Assembly: GCA_004123355.1 (NCBI GenBank)
Contig: SCHM01000002.1
Coordinates: 8,839,569 to 8,903,568, forward strand
Reading direction: 5' to 3'
Length of the DNA: 64,000 bases
Source: Amphirosellinia nigrospora
Taxonomy: Eukaryota; Ascomycota; Sordariomycetes; Xylariales; Xylariaceae
Shown here: piece by piece, positions 1-11,897 of the stretch
Position numbering within the stretch: position 1 is the first letter of the stretch
Layout of the letters: each line of letters begins with the position of its first letter
The notes under the pieces: generated by a model
What the model saw: the letters and a program-made list of their open reading frames with translations, nothing else
The model's database searches: none
Told to the model about the DNA's origin: nothing
Made by a program: the position numbers and the translations under genes

Positions 1-1799
1 CGACTACCGAGAACGTGCTATGGACAGGCAGTAACAGGAGGATGCTAGAGTAGGAGGCGTTTTCATATGGTTATTGGGGGCTAATTAGCCGATACTCGTC
101 ATCGCAGAGCTGAGGTGCTCTTGGTTGTGCGGCAACGATATCTGACATTCCCTATCGAGTTTTTGCTGAGTGTTTGGGTCAGCTATTTAGAATTGTTTTC
201 ACTGTGTAAATTAGGTACCAATTGCTAGTCTGGACGAATCAAACCACCGATCCTGCTAATTCCAATGACTTCTGTTGGGGGTGACTGCATGTACATGGAT
301 TTGGTGTTAATACGAACATTGCCGACTCCGCAGAGCGAATCATGGCGGAGTATTACCGAATCAGCAAGGGATCTGCCCTTTAGCAGAAATGTGGCTCAGA
401 CCTTGAGAATTTTTGAGCTGAATTCATAACCTGATCAAATCAGAGCCCAATCATAGGCCTCGACAGCAGCCCGATTATAAGCCGACTATTCCGGCGGTCA
501 GCAGCATGGGCCGGGGGAGATGAGCAAACCAATAAGGCGGGCGAGACACATATGCACGCAAGCCTGCTATTAACGAAATAAATTAGTTAAATAAAAGACC
601 GCCGAAACTTTATCGAATACCTTAAAAATGACTTGTGTTACAAGGCAAGTGAGTCTAAACATTTGTTGCATTATGAACTCTGCCATTATAAAACCACCGA
701 CAACCGTTGAAATATTGCGTATCAATTGTTTCAGGAGTGAAGTAAGTCTTGCATTGTGTTAAGCTATAATCCACCTTAATATTTCTACGGCCTAGTAGGA
801 AAACGACACGTTACTGCCTTTTACGAAGAAAGAAAAAGCCGACTAGGGAGCTCTAGCAAGAGCATATCAAGCAGGCGTGGCCGCTGGCTCGCAAAACCTC
901 ATCAACAAATGCGGTGTGTATAGATATTGGAGGCAAAGAGACCGGATAGAACACTCAGCTGTATACTTGCTCACTTCCACAGCGTATAGATCTTGGGTTC
1001 AGTGATGAATGGGATTTTCAGTGCGTTAGTGGATCGGTCGGCAATCGGTCCGAAAACTTGTCATGATAGGCGGAGATAGGGCACACCGATGACTGTAGTA
1101 ATCTGCTATATTGATATACCTAAGGCAAGGTTCAAAAGCGAAGTTTTATGATTGGAAATATATAAATTCGTGCTTACGTAATACAGACCATGAAGATTTC
1201 CTGGATACGGATAGCTACCAAGCTCATGATTCGTATTTCCTCGGGATCAAACTGTTGGGTAAGTAGGTTTTACTGGTTCGTTCGTACATGCTGACAGCAT
1301 GGGGTTAGAGCCGCATTTGTCGTATTACCCGATTCGGCTATGTCTGACTTATCAGGTGCACCTCATAGGGCAAGGAACTCCTGAATTGATTGGCCCCAGT
1401 CTACTGGGAGCTGAACGCGTGTCGAACCCCCCAGCGTCATATCCATCGTAGATGCAGACGAGTGCCGCAACGCTAAGGCAGGCCATGAATATTGATCTCG
1501 GTGCTCTGGCGGGGTGCCGATAGCAGCGCTTCATTCGGAACAGGCGCAAACAAGTTCTCTTTCTCCGTCCTGCTTTCCCGATTGTAAAAGTTTTTATTTT
1601 GCTGTATTGCATTAAATTTCGTACAAACTTTCCTCCTGTGCCAGGGAGTAGGTCATCGATCCCGCTTGTTGCCCGAGAGTCCCAAAAATCACCTTCATGG
1701 GTTAGTCTTCCTATATACAGCGTATAACCACAGGATCCATCATGTTCAACCCAGCAAGTCCTCGAGCAACCGAGTTCTGGTTGGTTCTGCATACGTTTA
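1..1799. other. Gene-free stretch at left edge
   Basis: I see no supported gene here. The sequence is moderately AT-rich, stops are frequent in all frames, and there is no intron-like or domain-like signal. The long minus-strand frame that enters it from the hydrolase at 1800-2610 loses all similarity below about 1800 and is probably read-through into non-coding DNA. Confidence 0.5.
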
Positions 1800-2610
1800 T
1801 AAGGGGGATCATTCATTCCCACGACGGTGTCAATCCACTCCCTCATAAGAGCGTTAAACTTCTCAGCCTGGAGCACATGCATCCAATGCCCAGCGCCCTC
1901 AAAGACCACAATGCGATCCTTGTTGGCCATACCAAGACTTCTCTCCTTCTCCGAGTTTGTCTCATCTCTTAACACGACCAACCTCGGGCCTTTCCGCTCC
2001 TTCATCCAGACCTTCGCAGACTCCCAACAGGAAATCGAGTCAATATTTTCAGACTTAACCCGCTTCGACTGGTGAATAACATGGGGTGGCGTCCTCAAGA
2101 TACGATACCGATGCCACGTCTTCAACCACTCCGGCGTGGTCTTCGAATACGACCGCGATAGCGTTCGTGTGACAGCCCCGTGCGCATCCGCTTCAAGAGC
2201 CGCGATGAACCCGCCGCTGGCATCGTATTCGCGGTAGTGCTCCGGATCAATCATGATGTTGGCTTGCACAACAGACGTGTGACGCGCTGCGATGATAGAC
2301 GCGACTAAAGCACCCGCAGAGTGACTGAGTAGGATCGCCGATGCTATTCCTAGGTGCGCTAGTAACGCGACGGCATCGTCGGCTGTGACTTCGGGCCTGA
2401 GTTGCTCTGAACAGTCTTCGGGAGGCACCGAGGATGCGCCGTGGCCACGCATATCAAAGGCGATGGTTTGTAGCCGAGGGCATGTAAAAATGGTATCTGG
2501 TATTGCCAGTCCATCAAGTCACAGGTCCAGCCATGCAGTAGCAGGACTGCGGGCCCCGTACCTTCGGCTATATAGAAGAGTGATGCTTGATCACGCTGGA
2601 AAAACGGCAT
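1800..2610 (-). CDS. Alpha/beta-hydrolase fold protein, one frame break
   Basis: This is a probable serine hydrolase of the alpha/beta-hydrolase superfamily (epoxide hydrolase/esterase-like); the substrate is unknown. Visible in order are the oxyanion-region motif LLLHGWTCDLMDW near residue 25, FDMRGHGASS after strand 4, the nucleophile elbow SHSAG (the first Gly of the usual GxSxG is Ser), and the catalytic His in GAGHWMH close to the end. The ATG at 2610 is followed at once by a normal beta-strand start. The frame changes near 2470-2480, between HALGY and LQTIAFDMRGHG, and one missing base would explain it. The C-terminal end is not clear: similarity stops around 1800 although the frame stays open to 1352. 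It could be a pseudogene or a sequence error; the same kind of break recurs across the window. Confidence 0.7.
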
Positions 2611-4767
2611 AATGAAACAAATTATGGAACTTGTTGTCAGGTCTAATGATTCGACTGAGGAGATGAATTATAGAACTGGTGGGTTGAGAAAGGTAACGGC
2701 TTAAGTAATTATGCTGTAGTGTAACCTTGGAATCTTCACGTCGTTGCGCTAGCTCTCTTCGATCTTTTTCGGAGACCATTTCGTGGTGGCTCGGGTAATT
2801 CTTGTCGGCCGAGTCGTTCCCTTACATACGGAGGTTGTGGGGCTCTTGTCGCCACCAGGCGGCTTAAGTTACCCGAAACCCGGCGTCAACTTATTACGTA
2901 GCTCCTAATGTTGAAAACTTGGGCCTGGTTCCATATATAGTTACAAGTAGTTGAAATTTCATAACAAAGAGCATTATATATATAGACTAGCTCACGAATG
3001 TAGTTAAGACGCCTTCTATGACAAAAGGTGTCCGTAGCGTAGGTGCTTCAAGTATAGGGCCCTTGGTATTGGAAGAACTTTCAACGCACACAACCTTGAG
3101 AGCTAGTCTAAAATTAAAATCTAGGAATGTGATTAGTGAGTGAGTGACTCTCTAAAGGGTGAAAAAAGAGGAGCATTACTTATTGAATATGGTAACCATT
3201 GAGTGTTACATTACTACTATTGATTGTAGTACTATCGGTCTCCCTCTCCCCTCCTTTCTCTGTGTGTAGCCGGTTTATCCTTGATATTTTGATAAAGCAC
3301 CTCTCTTAACTGTAGGCAGTAGTTTTGCAGACGAAGTACTTAGTGGTCTGCATAGCCGAGAAGTCAAAAGCAAGCAAAGGATCGTAGATGTTGTGTGATT
3401 TCAGCTCCGAAGTCACATTTGGGATTTGAGGAATAATTGTTACACGGTTCCCTCATGGAGCTCGCTAAATACTACCCACGAGCCTGGAGAAGTCGTACGA
3501 AGTTATCTTGAGTCTCAGTCACTCACTTACAACTGAGATAGATCACCGAGACACACAAAACTCGGCTACGCGAGTCTACGGAGGTCTGTGAAGCTATAGC
3601 AAGGATACGACGAAGGATTCAATTATATAAAGCTCAGAATCCTCCTGCCTATAGAAATTGGGAAAATAGATTTTCATTGCATCTGTAGCACCTTAGTTGA
3701 TTATTACTCATTGAACTAATCCAAGCTCTCTATCTGAGCCCTTGGGATAATAACTCGCTCGGTAAGTTCAAACAAGACTTCAATTACATGCTCCAAGTTG
3801 ACCCAACACGTAGCTTCGCATCTCGGGGCACATTACTGCAAGCATACTTATTGGAGGAGGACACTATACCTGGAACTGGAACCAAGGCGTTGAATTACAC
3901 ACAGGCATCGGAATGCAGGGAATATAGAATTGGTAAAACTAATAACATAGAAGGAGTGGCGTTGCTAGAAAGGTTGTCCTTGTCTTTCCGAGTAGCACAA
4001 TATGCATCTATTTGTTGAGTGCTCGTGGAAGTTACCAATAAAGTATATGTTGATAAATGGGAGCCTATTTCCTACTACGCAACGTTTTTAAGGTTACCTA
4101 GGTAGTACCTAGACCATTCTTTGGCAAGGCTCATGACATATATACCTACATAAGGTTTACCCCACTGGCACTTGCGATTTAGACATAGACGTGCCTCCGC
4201 ATCGCCGCCTGGAGCGCGCCCTATCTTATTTTGTGACTAGGAGAACACCCAGGCGTCAGAGTATGTGGCGGTCGAGGCCTACAATTTCTGAGAATCTTCT
4301 CAGGTCATCGATGTACTTCATATAAGGAATGACTATTATCACCTATATGACGGTCCAAATGGTCCCACGAGCCCAGGGGAAAGTTCTCCGTGACCGGAGA
4401 ATGTCAGCAAAGAATGATTAGTTAACGAAGCCAGTGCCCAATATAAACTTTCGCATAGATGAGCTGGGAGTGAAAGACCGGTGTCGGCGTCATTCATCCC
4501 TGGAAGGACACATCGATCATACATTTATTGCCTGATACTTCAACCTAAAATGGAGGGTAGATACCCGTGTCTACACCTAAAATACAAATTTACGTGCCAC
4601 GATGTATCATCTGTAAGGTTTGCTCTTATTTTGAACGTGGATATCACCTGGCGTCGAACAGCGGAGTACTCTGCCTAGACCTTACACAGGATGCAATTGC
4701 CGTCGTCATCATGAAAACTATAACATCAATGATCGGTGAAAGCAGGAGATGCGATGTAATATTGGGG
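2611..4767. other. Intergenic, nothing recognised
   Basis: There is no supported gene. The sequence is AT-rich with several pyrimidine runs (about 3238-3262) and a TACCTAGGTAG-type word at 4096-4112. Short open frames such as 3788-4018 show no domain or signal peptide. It may hold degraded repeats, but I could not identify any. Confidence 0.5.
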
Positions 4768-4775
4768 TATAAATA
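4768..4775 (+). promoter_or_regulatory. Putative TATA box of the small secreted protein gene
   Basis: TATAAATA lies about 190 bp upstream of the ATG at 4966. It is followed by a C/A-rich stretch of CAATC and CAACA words that looks like a fungal 5' untranslated leader. The placement fits one long leader without introns. Confidence 0.45.
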
Positions 4776-4965
4776 AGGCCCATGGCCCCCGTCCGAATGT
4801 AAAGCCTTAGTCCTCCCCAATCTTCACAACACTATGAAAAAGAGAAGTCAACATCAATCAATCACACTTTTACTATCAAGCATATCATTTTCAACACTAT
4901 CTAGCCGAACATTCTTTCTTATATAACGTCACATCATTTCTAACACGAACCGATCTGAATTCGAC

Positions 4966-5444
4966 ATGCTGTTCGCTCGCCTTTTCTTCGTGGTGGCTAT
5001 GGCTCTCTGTGCTACTGGGCTAGCTACCAAGAAGAAGAAGAAGCAATGCCACGTAGGTAGTTATTACTGCGGTAGATACTTGCAAAAGAAGGGTAAGACA
5101 TCTCCCCTATCACCCTCGAAAACATAACATTCAGTTCATGGCAAACCAAGCAATAGCATCGCAAGCTACCTGGGAGACACGAACAGCTTCTAACGTTCTT
5201 GACAGGAGACTACACGATGAGGATTATAACCCACCTCCAAGCCCACAACGTGTCCACCGAAGACTATAATATTCGAAACTCATTATGGATATGTCTAAAT
5301 CATGGCGACATCGCTTACGAGGGGTTGTGCACCACCGGTTGCATCGGTGACGACAAGAGGGATGACTACTGCGACGCGAGGGGTGGTTCCGCGGCACAGG
5401 ACGGGGAATATGACGATGAAGAGGATTTGGTTAAGACTACATGA
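4966..5444 (+). CDS. Small cysteine-rich secreted protein (effector-like), two exons
   Basis: The exons are 4966-5092 and 5206-5444, giving 121 aa. The intron 5093-5205 has donor GTAAGA, a TAAC branch site and acceptor ACAG. The N-terminus MLFARLFFVVAMALCATGLA is a clear signal peptide. It is followed at once by five lysines, and the mature part has six cysteines (QCH, YYC, ICL, LCTTGC, YCD) and an acidic C-terminal tail. No catalytic motif is present. Length, secretion and cysteine content fit the broad class of fungal small secreted or effector proteins, but I cannot name a family. The frame is intact. It sits alone with its own promoter, upstream of the oxygenase gene. Confidence 0.75.
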
Positions 5445-6273
5445 CCAGCTTGCTGTCGCTCTTTGGAAACCGTTGCAGTATACTACGACTTGTTTAGACC
5501 GGCTGGCATGATCACGAAGGCATAAATGGTATGCTATGATACCCAGGTCATGGAGTTACCAGTCTTGTTTTGTATTTTGTCTCGGGCGTGTATACCCCAT
5601 TATCAATCACATTAGATTTATTACATAATACCCATATATATCACTTAACATGAGCGCCGAGTAAAAATGGTGAGCAACATAATATTCAAGTACTCCGCCC
5701 GTTGAATATTCTCATAGGGTTCATGTTTTTTGTTGAGTGCTGTACGGTATTTAAAACTTGCTTGGCGCCACGCTAGATAGCTTTCTCAAGGTCTGGCCAG
5801 CGGCCCCCTGCCTAACTCTATTTTAGCGCGTAGTCTAGAATCATCTATCGAAAAGAGAAAATAACAGTGACACATTAAAGAGGTATATAAACATTGAAGA
5901 AATATGCACAAATAGTAATCACGTGGAAGTGAACAGAGAGGTTGACTATCTGTTTGACAGGGAAGTTAATACCTACTATTGTCCCATCTGAAAGGGGTAA
6001 ATTGTTGATCTTTTATAGATCCTTGCCAAGGTAGATTCACATATCTACAGGCCTCGCCCTTATCTGACCATTAATCAACATGAATTTAGCCTTACATATC
6101 GCGTATCAGACGCGTTTGCTAGGTTGCTCGACCGCCGCCGCACACGTCTGTTTTCTACACCTGTGCGTCACGGCGTTATATTTACATTTGCGTGCTGCTG
6201 TCAACGTCAAAATTAGTTCATAAATATATTCGATTCAAAATGCAGTGAAAGGATAGCCAGACTCTCCATAGGA
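5445..6273. other. Intergenic between secreted protein and oxygenase
   Basis: This is AT-rich sequence holding the 3' region of the small secreted protein gene and the upstream region of the oxygenase gene. I see no further gene. Confidence 0.5.
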
Positions 6274-8153
6274 ATGATGAGGACGCCTAGTTCCAGGCAG
6301 CCCGGGCCTTCAGGTTCTCCTTCGGACACCGAGGGGTGGAAAACCAGGCTGAAGAAGACAATCGACGCGATCAAGACATACGGCGAGTTCGCGACACGCA
6401 AGCAGTACTCCCAATACGCAAACCCAGGCCTACAAATCGGTGGCGCCCTCATCGCGTTACCATTGGATCCGGCCCAGGTGAACCTTATCCGCAATGCATC
6501 TCGACAAGCGCCCTTTGGCCGCGGCGGCGCAACTGTCATCGACACATCCGTGAGGAACACATGGGAAATCGATGCCTCTGGGTTTTCAATTACCAACCCG
6601 GCATGGAGCGTGTTTGTTGATCAGGCTCTTCAATCTATATCACAAGGACTGGGCATGTCCGGTGTCAAGGCTGAGCTTCACAAGCTCCTCCTTTACGAGA
6701 AAGATTCCTTTTTCAAACGCCACAAGGATTCAGAGAAGGCAGCGGGTATGGTTGCAACACTGAGCATATGTTTGCCGTCGAGATATCAAGGCGGTGAGGT
6801 GCACTTATCGCACGCCGGGGAATCTCGTCTTCGACACTAGTCAGAGCATATTCGATGTCTCCGTCCTAGCATGGTATGCCGACGTAACACACGAGATCAA
6901 ACCGATCGTGGAAGGTCACCGCCTCGTCCTTATATACAATATCATTCGGACAAGCGGCGGTGCACAGTCCGCCGACTACTTCGCAAACCAAGGCCAGAAG
7001 ATGCATAGTGCCATTGCCAGATTAAACCTGCATTCTCCTGTCCCACAACGCCTACTTTACCTCCTAGATCACAAATACTCCCAAGCTAGTCTAGGGCTAG
7101 ATCATCTCAAAGGCCGAGATCGCGCTGTTGGTTTGACGCTAAGGGAGGCATGTTCGAGAAATGGGTGGTACTTGTTTTTGTGCAACGTCACAAAAAGTCG
7201 CTCGGATGCCGGTTACGGCTCTTACGATGATGATGACGACGACGATGAGGACGAGGGCCCGGCGCTAGACATAGATAATATCGCGACGTGCAGTGGGCAA
7301 ATATTTGCCTCGAATATTGAGCTAGACGAGGAAGACATTCTAGGAACTGACCCGTATAGTAAGCGCAAAGCAGACAGCGAGTCGGAGGGCGAAGAGACAG
7401 GAAACGAGGGTGCGCCCATAGAATATAGGTATCATGACTCGGTAGGTTGTCACCTATATCATGCATGGACGAATCCCCATCGCCGGGGTCGCTTTAGCAC
7501 AAGAGAGTGGTATGCTGACAATAGTAGGCTATTATCATCGTTCCCAAAGACCAGCTTGACCAATTCTTCCCTTTTGATGTCGAAATGAAGGTGCTCCATG
7601 ACCTGGTTATGGATGACTTCGAGGCTTGTCCCAACGATCCTGCCACTCGTAAAATGGTCATCGGCTTTTTGACAAAGGTAATAGACGATACCTCGTCTAT
7701 GTCGCCGCTCGTATTGATGTCCGCTTGGCGCATGAAAGTTGATAGTTTGTTTGGCGCTGCCATCTGCGCCGGATTCAAGAACGGTGTACCCCAAGCTGCA
7801 ATCATCGATGTTCTGGTTAGAATAGTCAAGAATACTCCGGCGGGGACGGTTGAATGGGACAAGAGGTGCGTTCCGCGTGAGAAAGCAACTGTGTCGAGAT
7901 GCAGAAATGGAACTGACGGTCATTTAGCTTCGGCGAGTTTGTGTCTAACCATCGTAGCTTCGCGCTACTGTCTAAGTCTCTGAATATTGTCGAAAAATTG
8001 CTTGATGAAGGTGACTTGCTACATTCATTCCAAAAGTGGCGATTTACGATAAAATCACAGGATTTTGGACCGAAGAATGGGGGGAGGTCACAGGCAGGGT
8101 GGAAACGAGAGGCTCAGGGGGGTATTGAACAACCTGCTGCTAAGAGATCGTAG
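6274..8153 (+). CDS. 2-oxoglutarate/Fe(II) oxygenase, prolyl-4-hydroxylase-like
   Basis: This is a non-haem iron dioxygenase of the prolyl 4-hydroxylase superfamily; its substrate is unknown. The exons are 6274-7441, 7528-7865 and 7928-8153. The introns are 86 bp (GTAGGT...GTAG) and 62 bp (GTGCGT...TTTAG), and both restore a good frame. The iron-binding HxD is in FFKRHKDSEK (near 6720), the distal His is in DVTHEIKP, and the 2-oxoglutarate-binding Arg is in GHRLVLIYNI. A long C-terminal region follows, with an acidic insert (aspartate run at 7226-7255). The frame shifts by one near 6820-6830, between the core SHAG and VFDTSQ strands. No intron fits there, so an indel is needed. The protein resembles large fungal proteins of this type with an extended C-terminal half. 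Confidence 0.75.
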
Positions 8154-8315
8154 TCCACGAAGGGGTATATAGGACGATGAAGACATATTTGATCAGTGAC
8201 CTTCGAGGAATTTCGGTCAAAGTCTACGTGCCGGAAGCCATCGAGGACCCATCATGGAGCATATTTATCCAAGCCTTAAGTATACTAAGATTGGCATACG
8301 GTACCAATGATTAAA

Positions 8316-9482
8316 TCACTTCACCCCTGCTCTCCTAACGCGCTCCCACAGATTTTCCACAAGGGGGAGAATATGATTGGGCAATGGCCCTTTTTGAATG
8401 AAATCTACATTCTCAATGACTTGCTCAACCTTGCTTGCACCAAGCAACACGCAATCATCATCAGTTAACCTCGAATGATGAAAAATCCAGCGAACTGACA
8501 CTTCTAGTGGCGTCAAGCCCAGAGCTTTAGTCTCCTTGTCAAAGTTCTTCATGGCACTGAATACATCTTCGCTCCCATACATCTGCTGTATATACTTCCC
8601 CAGGGGATTGTCGTCTCCCATTCGAGTACCAGCATGCTGCCCGTTCACGAACTTTCCAGTCAGGAAGCCGGCAGCCAACGCCCTATTAGAGCATGTTCTG
8701 TTAACGAAAGCTGTATTTGGCGCGAGAATGCGCGAGTCGCAGGAGGCGGGCACACTGACCAAAACGCGACGAACTTCATATTGTGAGTCTGTAGAATCGG
8801 CCAGAGCTTCGTCTCCATACCGCGGGAAATCACATTGTAAGTGCCCTGGTAATAACTAGGCTTAGGCCACCCGTTCTGTTCGCAGAGTCGGAGAATATTC
8901 TCGAGCATCTCGGGTTGTACATTCGACACCCCCACTACAACACGAGGCATCTTTTAGCTAGGTGCAGCATGATAGACATTAAGTACTTACGGCCTTGCAA
9001 TGACCTTCCGCTATCTGCGCCATGAATCCTTGGATTTGCTCCTCGAGCGGCGTGGCGGGTCGCCACGATGCACATAGAGCACATTAACCTGTTGAGAGTG
9101 TTAAGACTTTGCATAAAATTTCAACGGGATGCTAAATGCCTCTGTAAATTAACGCACTTACACCCTCAGGCCGCTGAAGACGCTGCAAGCTCGCGTCGGC
9201 GGATTTAGAGATGGCCTCAGGCGTTAGGTCACCACTTCCATCTGTCGCCGTATCTGTATAGACCTTCGTATCGATCACGAAATCACGGCTCAGCTCTCTT
9301 GCCTCGCCCAGGAGCTGTTCCGACCGCCCGGGATTGCGGGGAGGGTACCGGGCTCCCGTGTCGAGACGTGAGATCCCGAGATCCTGAAGTGTTCGCAGGA
9401 GGTGTTTGACGGAGTCAACATCTTGGAATGCAGTCCCGTCCAGCCCCAGTCCACTAGTCCCAAAGATGATTTGAGGTGCCAT
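8316..9482 (-). CDS. Aldo-keto reductase, AKR7 / aflatoxin-aldehyde-reductase type
   Basis: This is an NADPH-dependent aldehyde/ketone reductase with a TIM-barrel fold. Exons on the minus strand are 9482-9162, 9088-8991, about 8934-8760 and 8682-8316. The introns are 73, about 56 and 77 bp. The start MAPQIIFGTSGLG is the usual strand 1. SRLDTGARYP carries the catalytic Asp region (Asp then Tyr), and DTKVYTD, YVHR, GVSNVQPEML and LAAGFLTGK follow in family order. Exon 2 needs one extra base near 9055 to join HRGDP to ATPLEEQIQGFMAQIAEGHCKA, and the start of exon 3 (WGVSNV) probably lacks a G in a G run. Between an oxygenase and a MATE pump, a role in secondary or detoxifying metabolism is possible but unproven. 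Confidence 0.85.
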
Positions 9483-9977
9483 TAGAAGCGACTAGATTTA
9501 CTCGATAGTGGTTTAATGTGATGTTCATGTTCACGGACCGTGCAGCGAAAAACGGCGCATCCAAGCGGTTTAAGTAGTTGTATAAAGTCACGAAGAGCTA
9601 CATATTTCTTGTCGTTTAACATGCTTACAAAGGTGCATATTTGTAAGCAGTTGCGCCGTGTCTTTTCATCTATCAACGACGCTGCCTCTGTAATATCCCG
9701 CTAGCGATGGTATCGCGGAGGGTGCGACGGAGCATGCGACGGAGGGTCGCAATTCTATAAATAAATCACTCTAGGGTCGGCCTCTAACTCCGCTCTCCGC
9801 TGCAACGACCTCAAATCCCGACAACAAAGGGTAGCCAATCTACCCTATATGTCAACCAACAAGTTTTTATAGCTTTCCAGGCTTTACACTAGCATTGTAT
9901 CATTTCATTTCGCTTGCTCTTCTATATAATTTCCTTTTGTCTGCCTCGAAAAATTCTAAGTCATTCCGTCATTACCT

Positions 9978-11897
9978 CTAAGCTTCTTGCAGCTTGACGC
10001 CATCTACGCAGTCTTGCCACCTTAAGATCTTCATATAACAACATTCAACGGCTGCGATGACAACCATGCCGCGCCAATGCCTATCCACACTCCATTCAGC
10101 TGCAGACCAGAAGGTCCCAATTCCAACCAAATGGCAAGCGGAACGGCAGCGAAATAATTCACAACTGTGACTACCCATGCAGCAACAGATTGTCGTCCAA
10201 GACCGCGCAGCACCCCGTTCGTGAAGCAAATAAAGGCGTCTATCACTTGGAACGCGCTGACAGCTAGCATGGTCTTGCCGGCCATAGCGCAGACAGTGGG
10301 ATCATCCGAGAAGAATGGTGGTAGGTGATGCCGTAGGGAAAAAATGACGAGCCCGTCAAAGCAGCCTATCACTGCAAAAACGCACCCATACAGGATAGCT
10401 GCCCGGCGAGCTGGAGCTAACAATCCAGCTCCGATGAGATGGCCGATGCGCGTGCTGATCCCAACGCTCACAGAAAACGGAATGTGCCACGATACAACAG
10501 AAATCGTTGTTAGTACCGTTTGAGCTGCGAGACTGTGGGATATAAGAGTTAGAAGCTGCTAACAAAACTCTTTTGAGGGAAATTTCACGCCTAAGCTAGT
10601 ACATAGGCCATGTTAAATAGGAAGGGAAAACGTACTGTTTCGTGCTCAAGTACGACGTACTAAAAGCTACAATCTCAAAGGCGCCCCACTAGAAGAACAG
10701 TCAGGGTCAGTTACCTATCTCACTTGGAGCATGATTAGGTTTCAGACGCATCAGGGCACTATTTTGGTCAAAAAGAGAAACCTCGTGCTCAAAAAGATTG
10801 TAAAACAAGGGGGGGGTGGATTCGGAGACGTACTTCCGCTAAGTTTACAAGAGATCCTGCAACAGACAACTTGATCATTGGGCCCCATTTAGAAACCAAT
10901 AAGGCGGCGCGAGAGAATCCTCCCAGCATTGATGTGACCACCGCCCAGCGGGACTCGCGATGTATAGCAACAGCAAGGTCGGACGAAGGTTATTAGTGAG
11001 TGCAGTGCCAAGAGCGGCGCCTGCCAGGCCCATTTCAAACCTGAAAGCAAATAACCAGCTAAGTATGGCATTTACTGGAGTGCACACGATGAGAATGCAC
11101 ACTATGTTGGAGTTAGTACTCATCTTTTGAAAAATCATATTATTTTTCGGGGTATGGCACAACAGCTAAAACGTGATCTCGGCCAAGACGAGAGCATGTT
11201 TCACTCTCAAGGACGCTTTAATGAAGAGCATGATAATATTGGGTTACTTACTGGCCGCTTTGAAGTCGCCTTGGGCCTGAAGGAAGCGTTTCAGAGCTTC
11301 AAATGACGCGTAGCCCGGCATACCGATTATACTAACACGTAAAAAGGTTCCAGCCATAACGGCCAGGTGATGCTGCTTTACGAATAACGATAACATCCAG
11401 GGTGAGACAGCCCAGATGGCTCCAATTGGCACCGCAGCAAATGCCATGATAATCAACATACGCTGGACATGCACGCCGACACCAGTAAGACTTCCAGAGC
11501 CGTAAGATTGGGCGCACAAGGTATCGAGGGCAGTAGCCATTCCCTCGAACACGGAGAATCCAACAATGTTCATGGTAGTCATACCAATACTAGCAGCTGC
11601 CAGGTCATCGGCACTTAGGTGTCCTGAAATGTAGGTGACGATGATGCACCATGAGTATTGGAGAAGATAGGTGGCAATCAGTGGTACGGAGTACCGCAGA
11701 AGCAGCCATAGTTCTGACCAACTGTCATCTGTCGTCGACAAAGCTATTGCTTGGGATGACGAATCAGCCAAAAGTGGTGTCTACAATAATTAGAGTCAAT
11801 GAACAGTATAAGAAGATGGATCTGAGGGTCCTTACCGATTCCGAGGCGGAAGGTGTTCAGTCACCTCATCGTGCGCCTCTGTAGAATGGTGCACCAT
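9978..11897 (-). CDS. MATE family multidrug/toxin efflux transporter
   Basis: This is a membrane antiporter of the multi antimicrobial extrusion family, likely with 12 membrane helices. A short first exon (11897-11836) is followed by a large exon from 11780 with RYSVPLIATYLLQYSW, the family N-terminal helix. Later exons carry FEMGLAGAALGTALTNN, WGPMIKLSVAGSL, WGAFEIVAFSTSYLS, then GISTRIGHLIGAG and GLGRQSVAAW near the end. The C-terminus is VIAAVECCYMKILRW and the stop is at 9978. The family hallmarks, STRIGHLIGAG and the GLGRQ loop, are in order. Frame changes that introns do not explain occur near 11836/11780, in the middle exons around 10.9-11.1 kb and near 10075. It lies head-to-tail with the aldo-keto reductase. 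Confidence 0.8.

Noticed and set aside
1352-1799. C-terminal extension of the alpha/beta-hydrolase frame
   Set aside because: Similarity to hydrolases ends near 1800; the extension is basic, of odd composition and probably read-through.
7188-7466. Minus-strand serine-rich ORFs opposite the oxygenase
   Set aside because: They are complements of the aspartate run; the serine tract is an artefact.
8951-8990. A 40-bp intron in the aldo-keto reductase ending at CTAAAAG
   Set aside because: It is shorter than other introns here and would insert MPRVV before the conserved GVSNV; the acceptor at 8935 with one missing G gives the family sequence WGVSNV.
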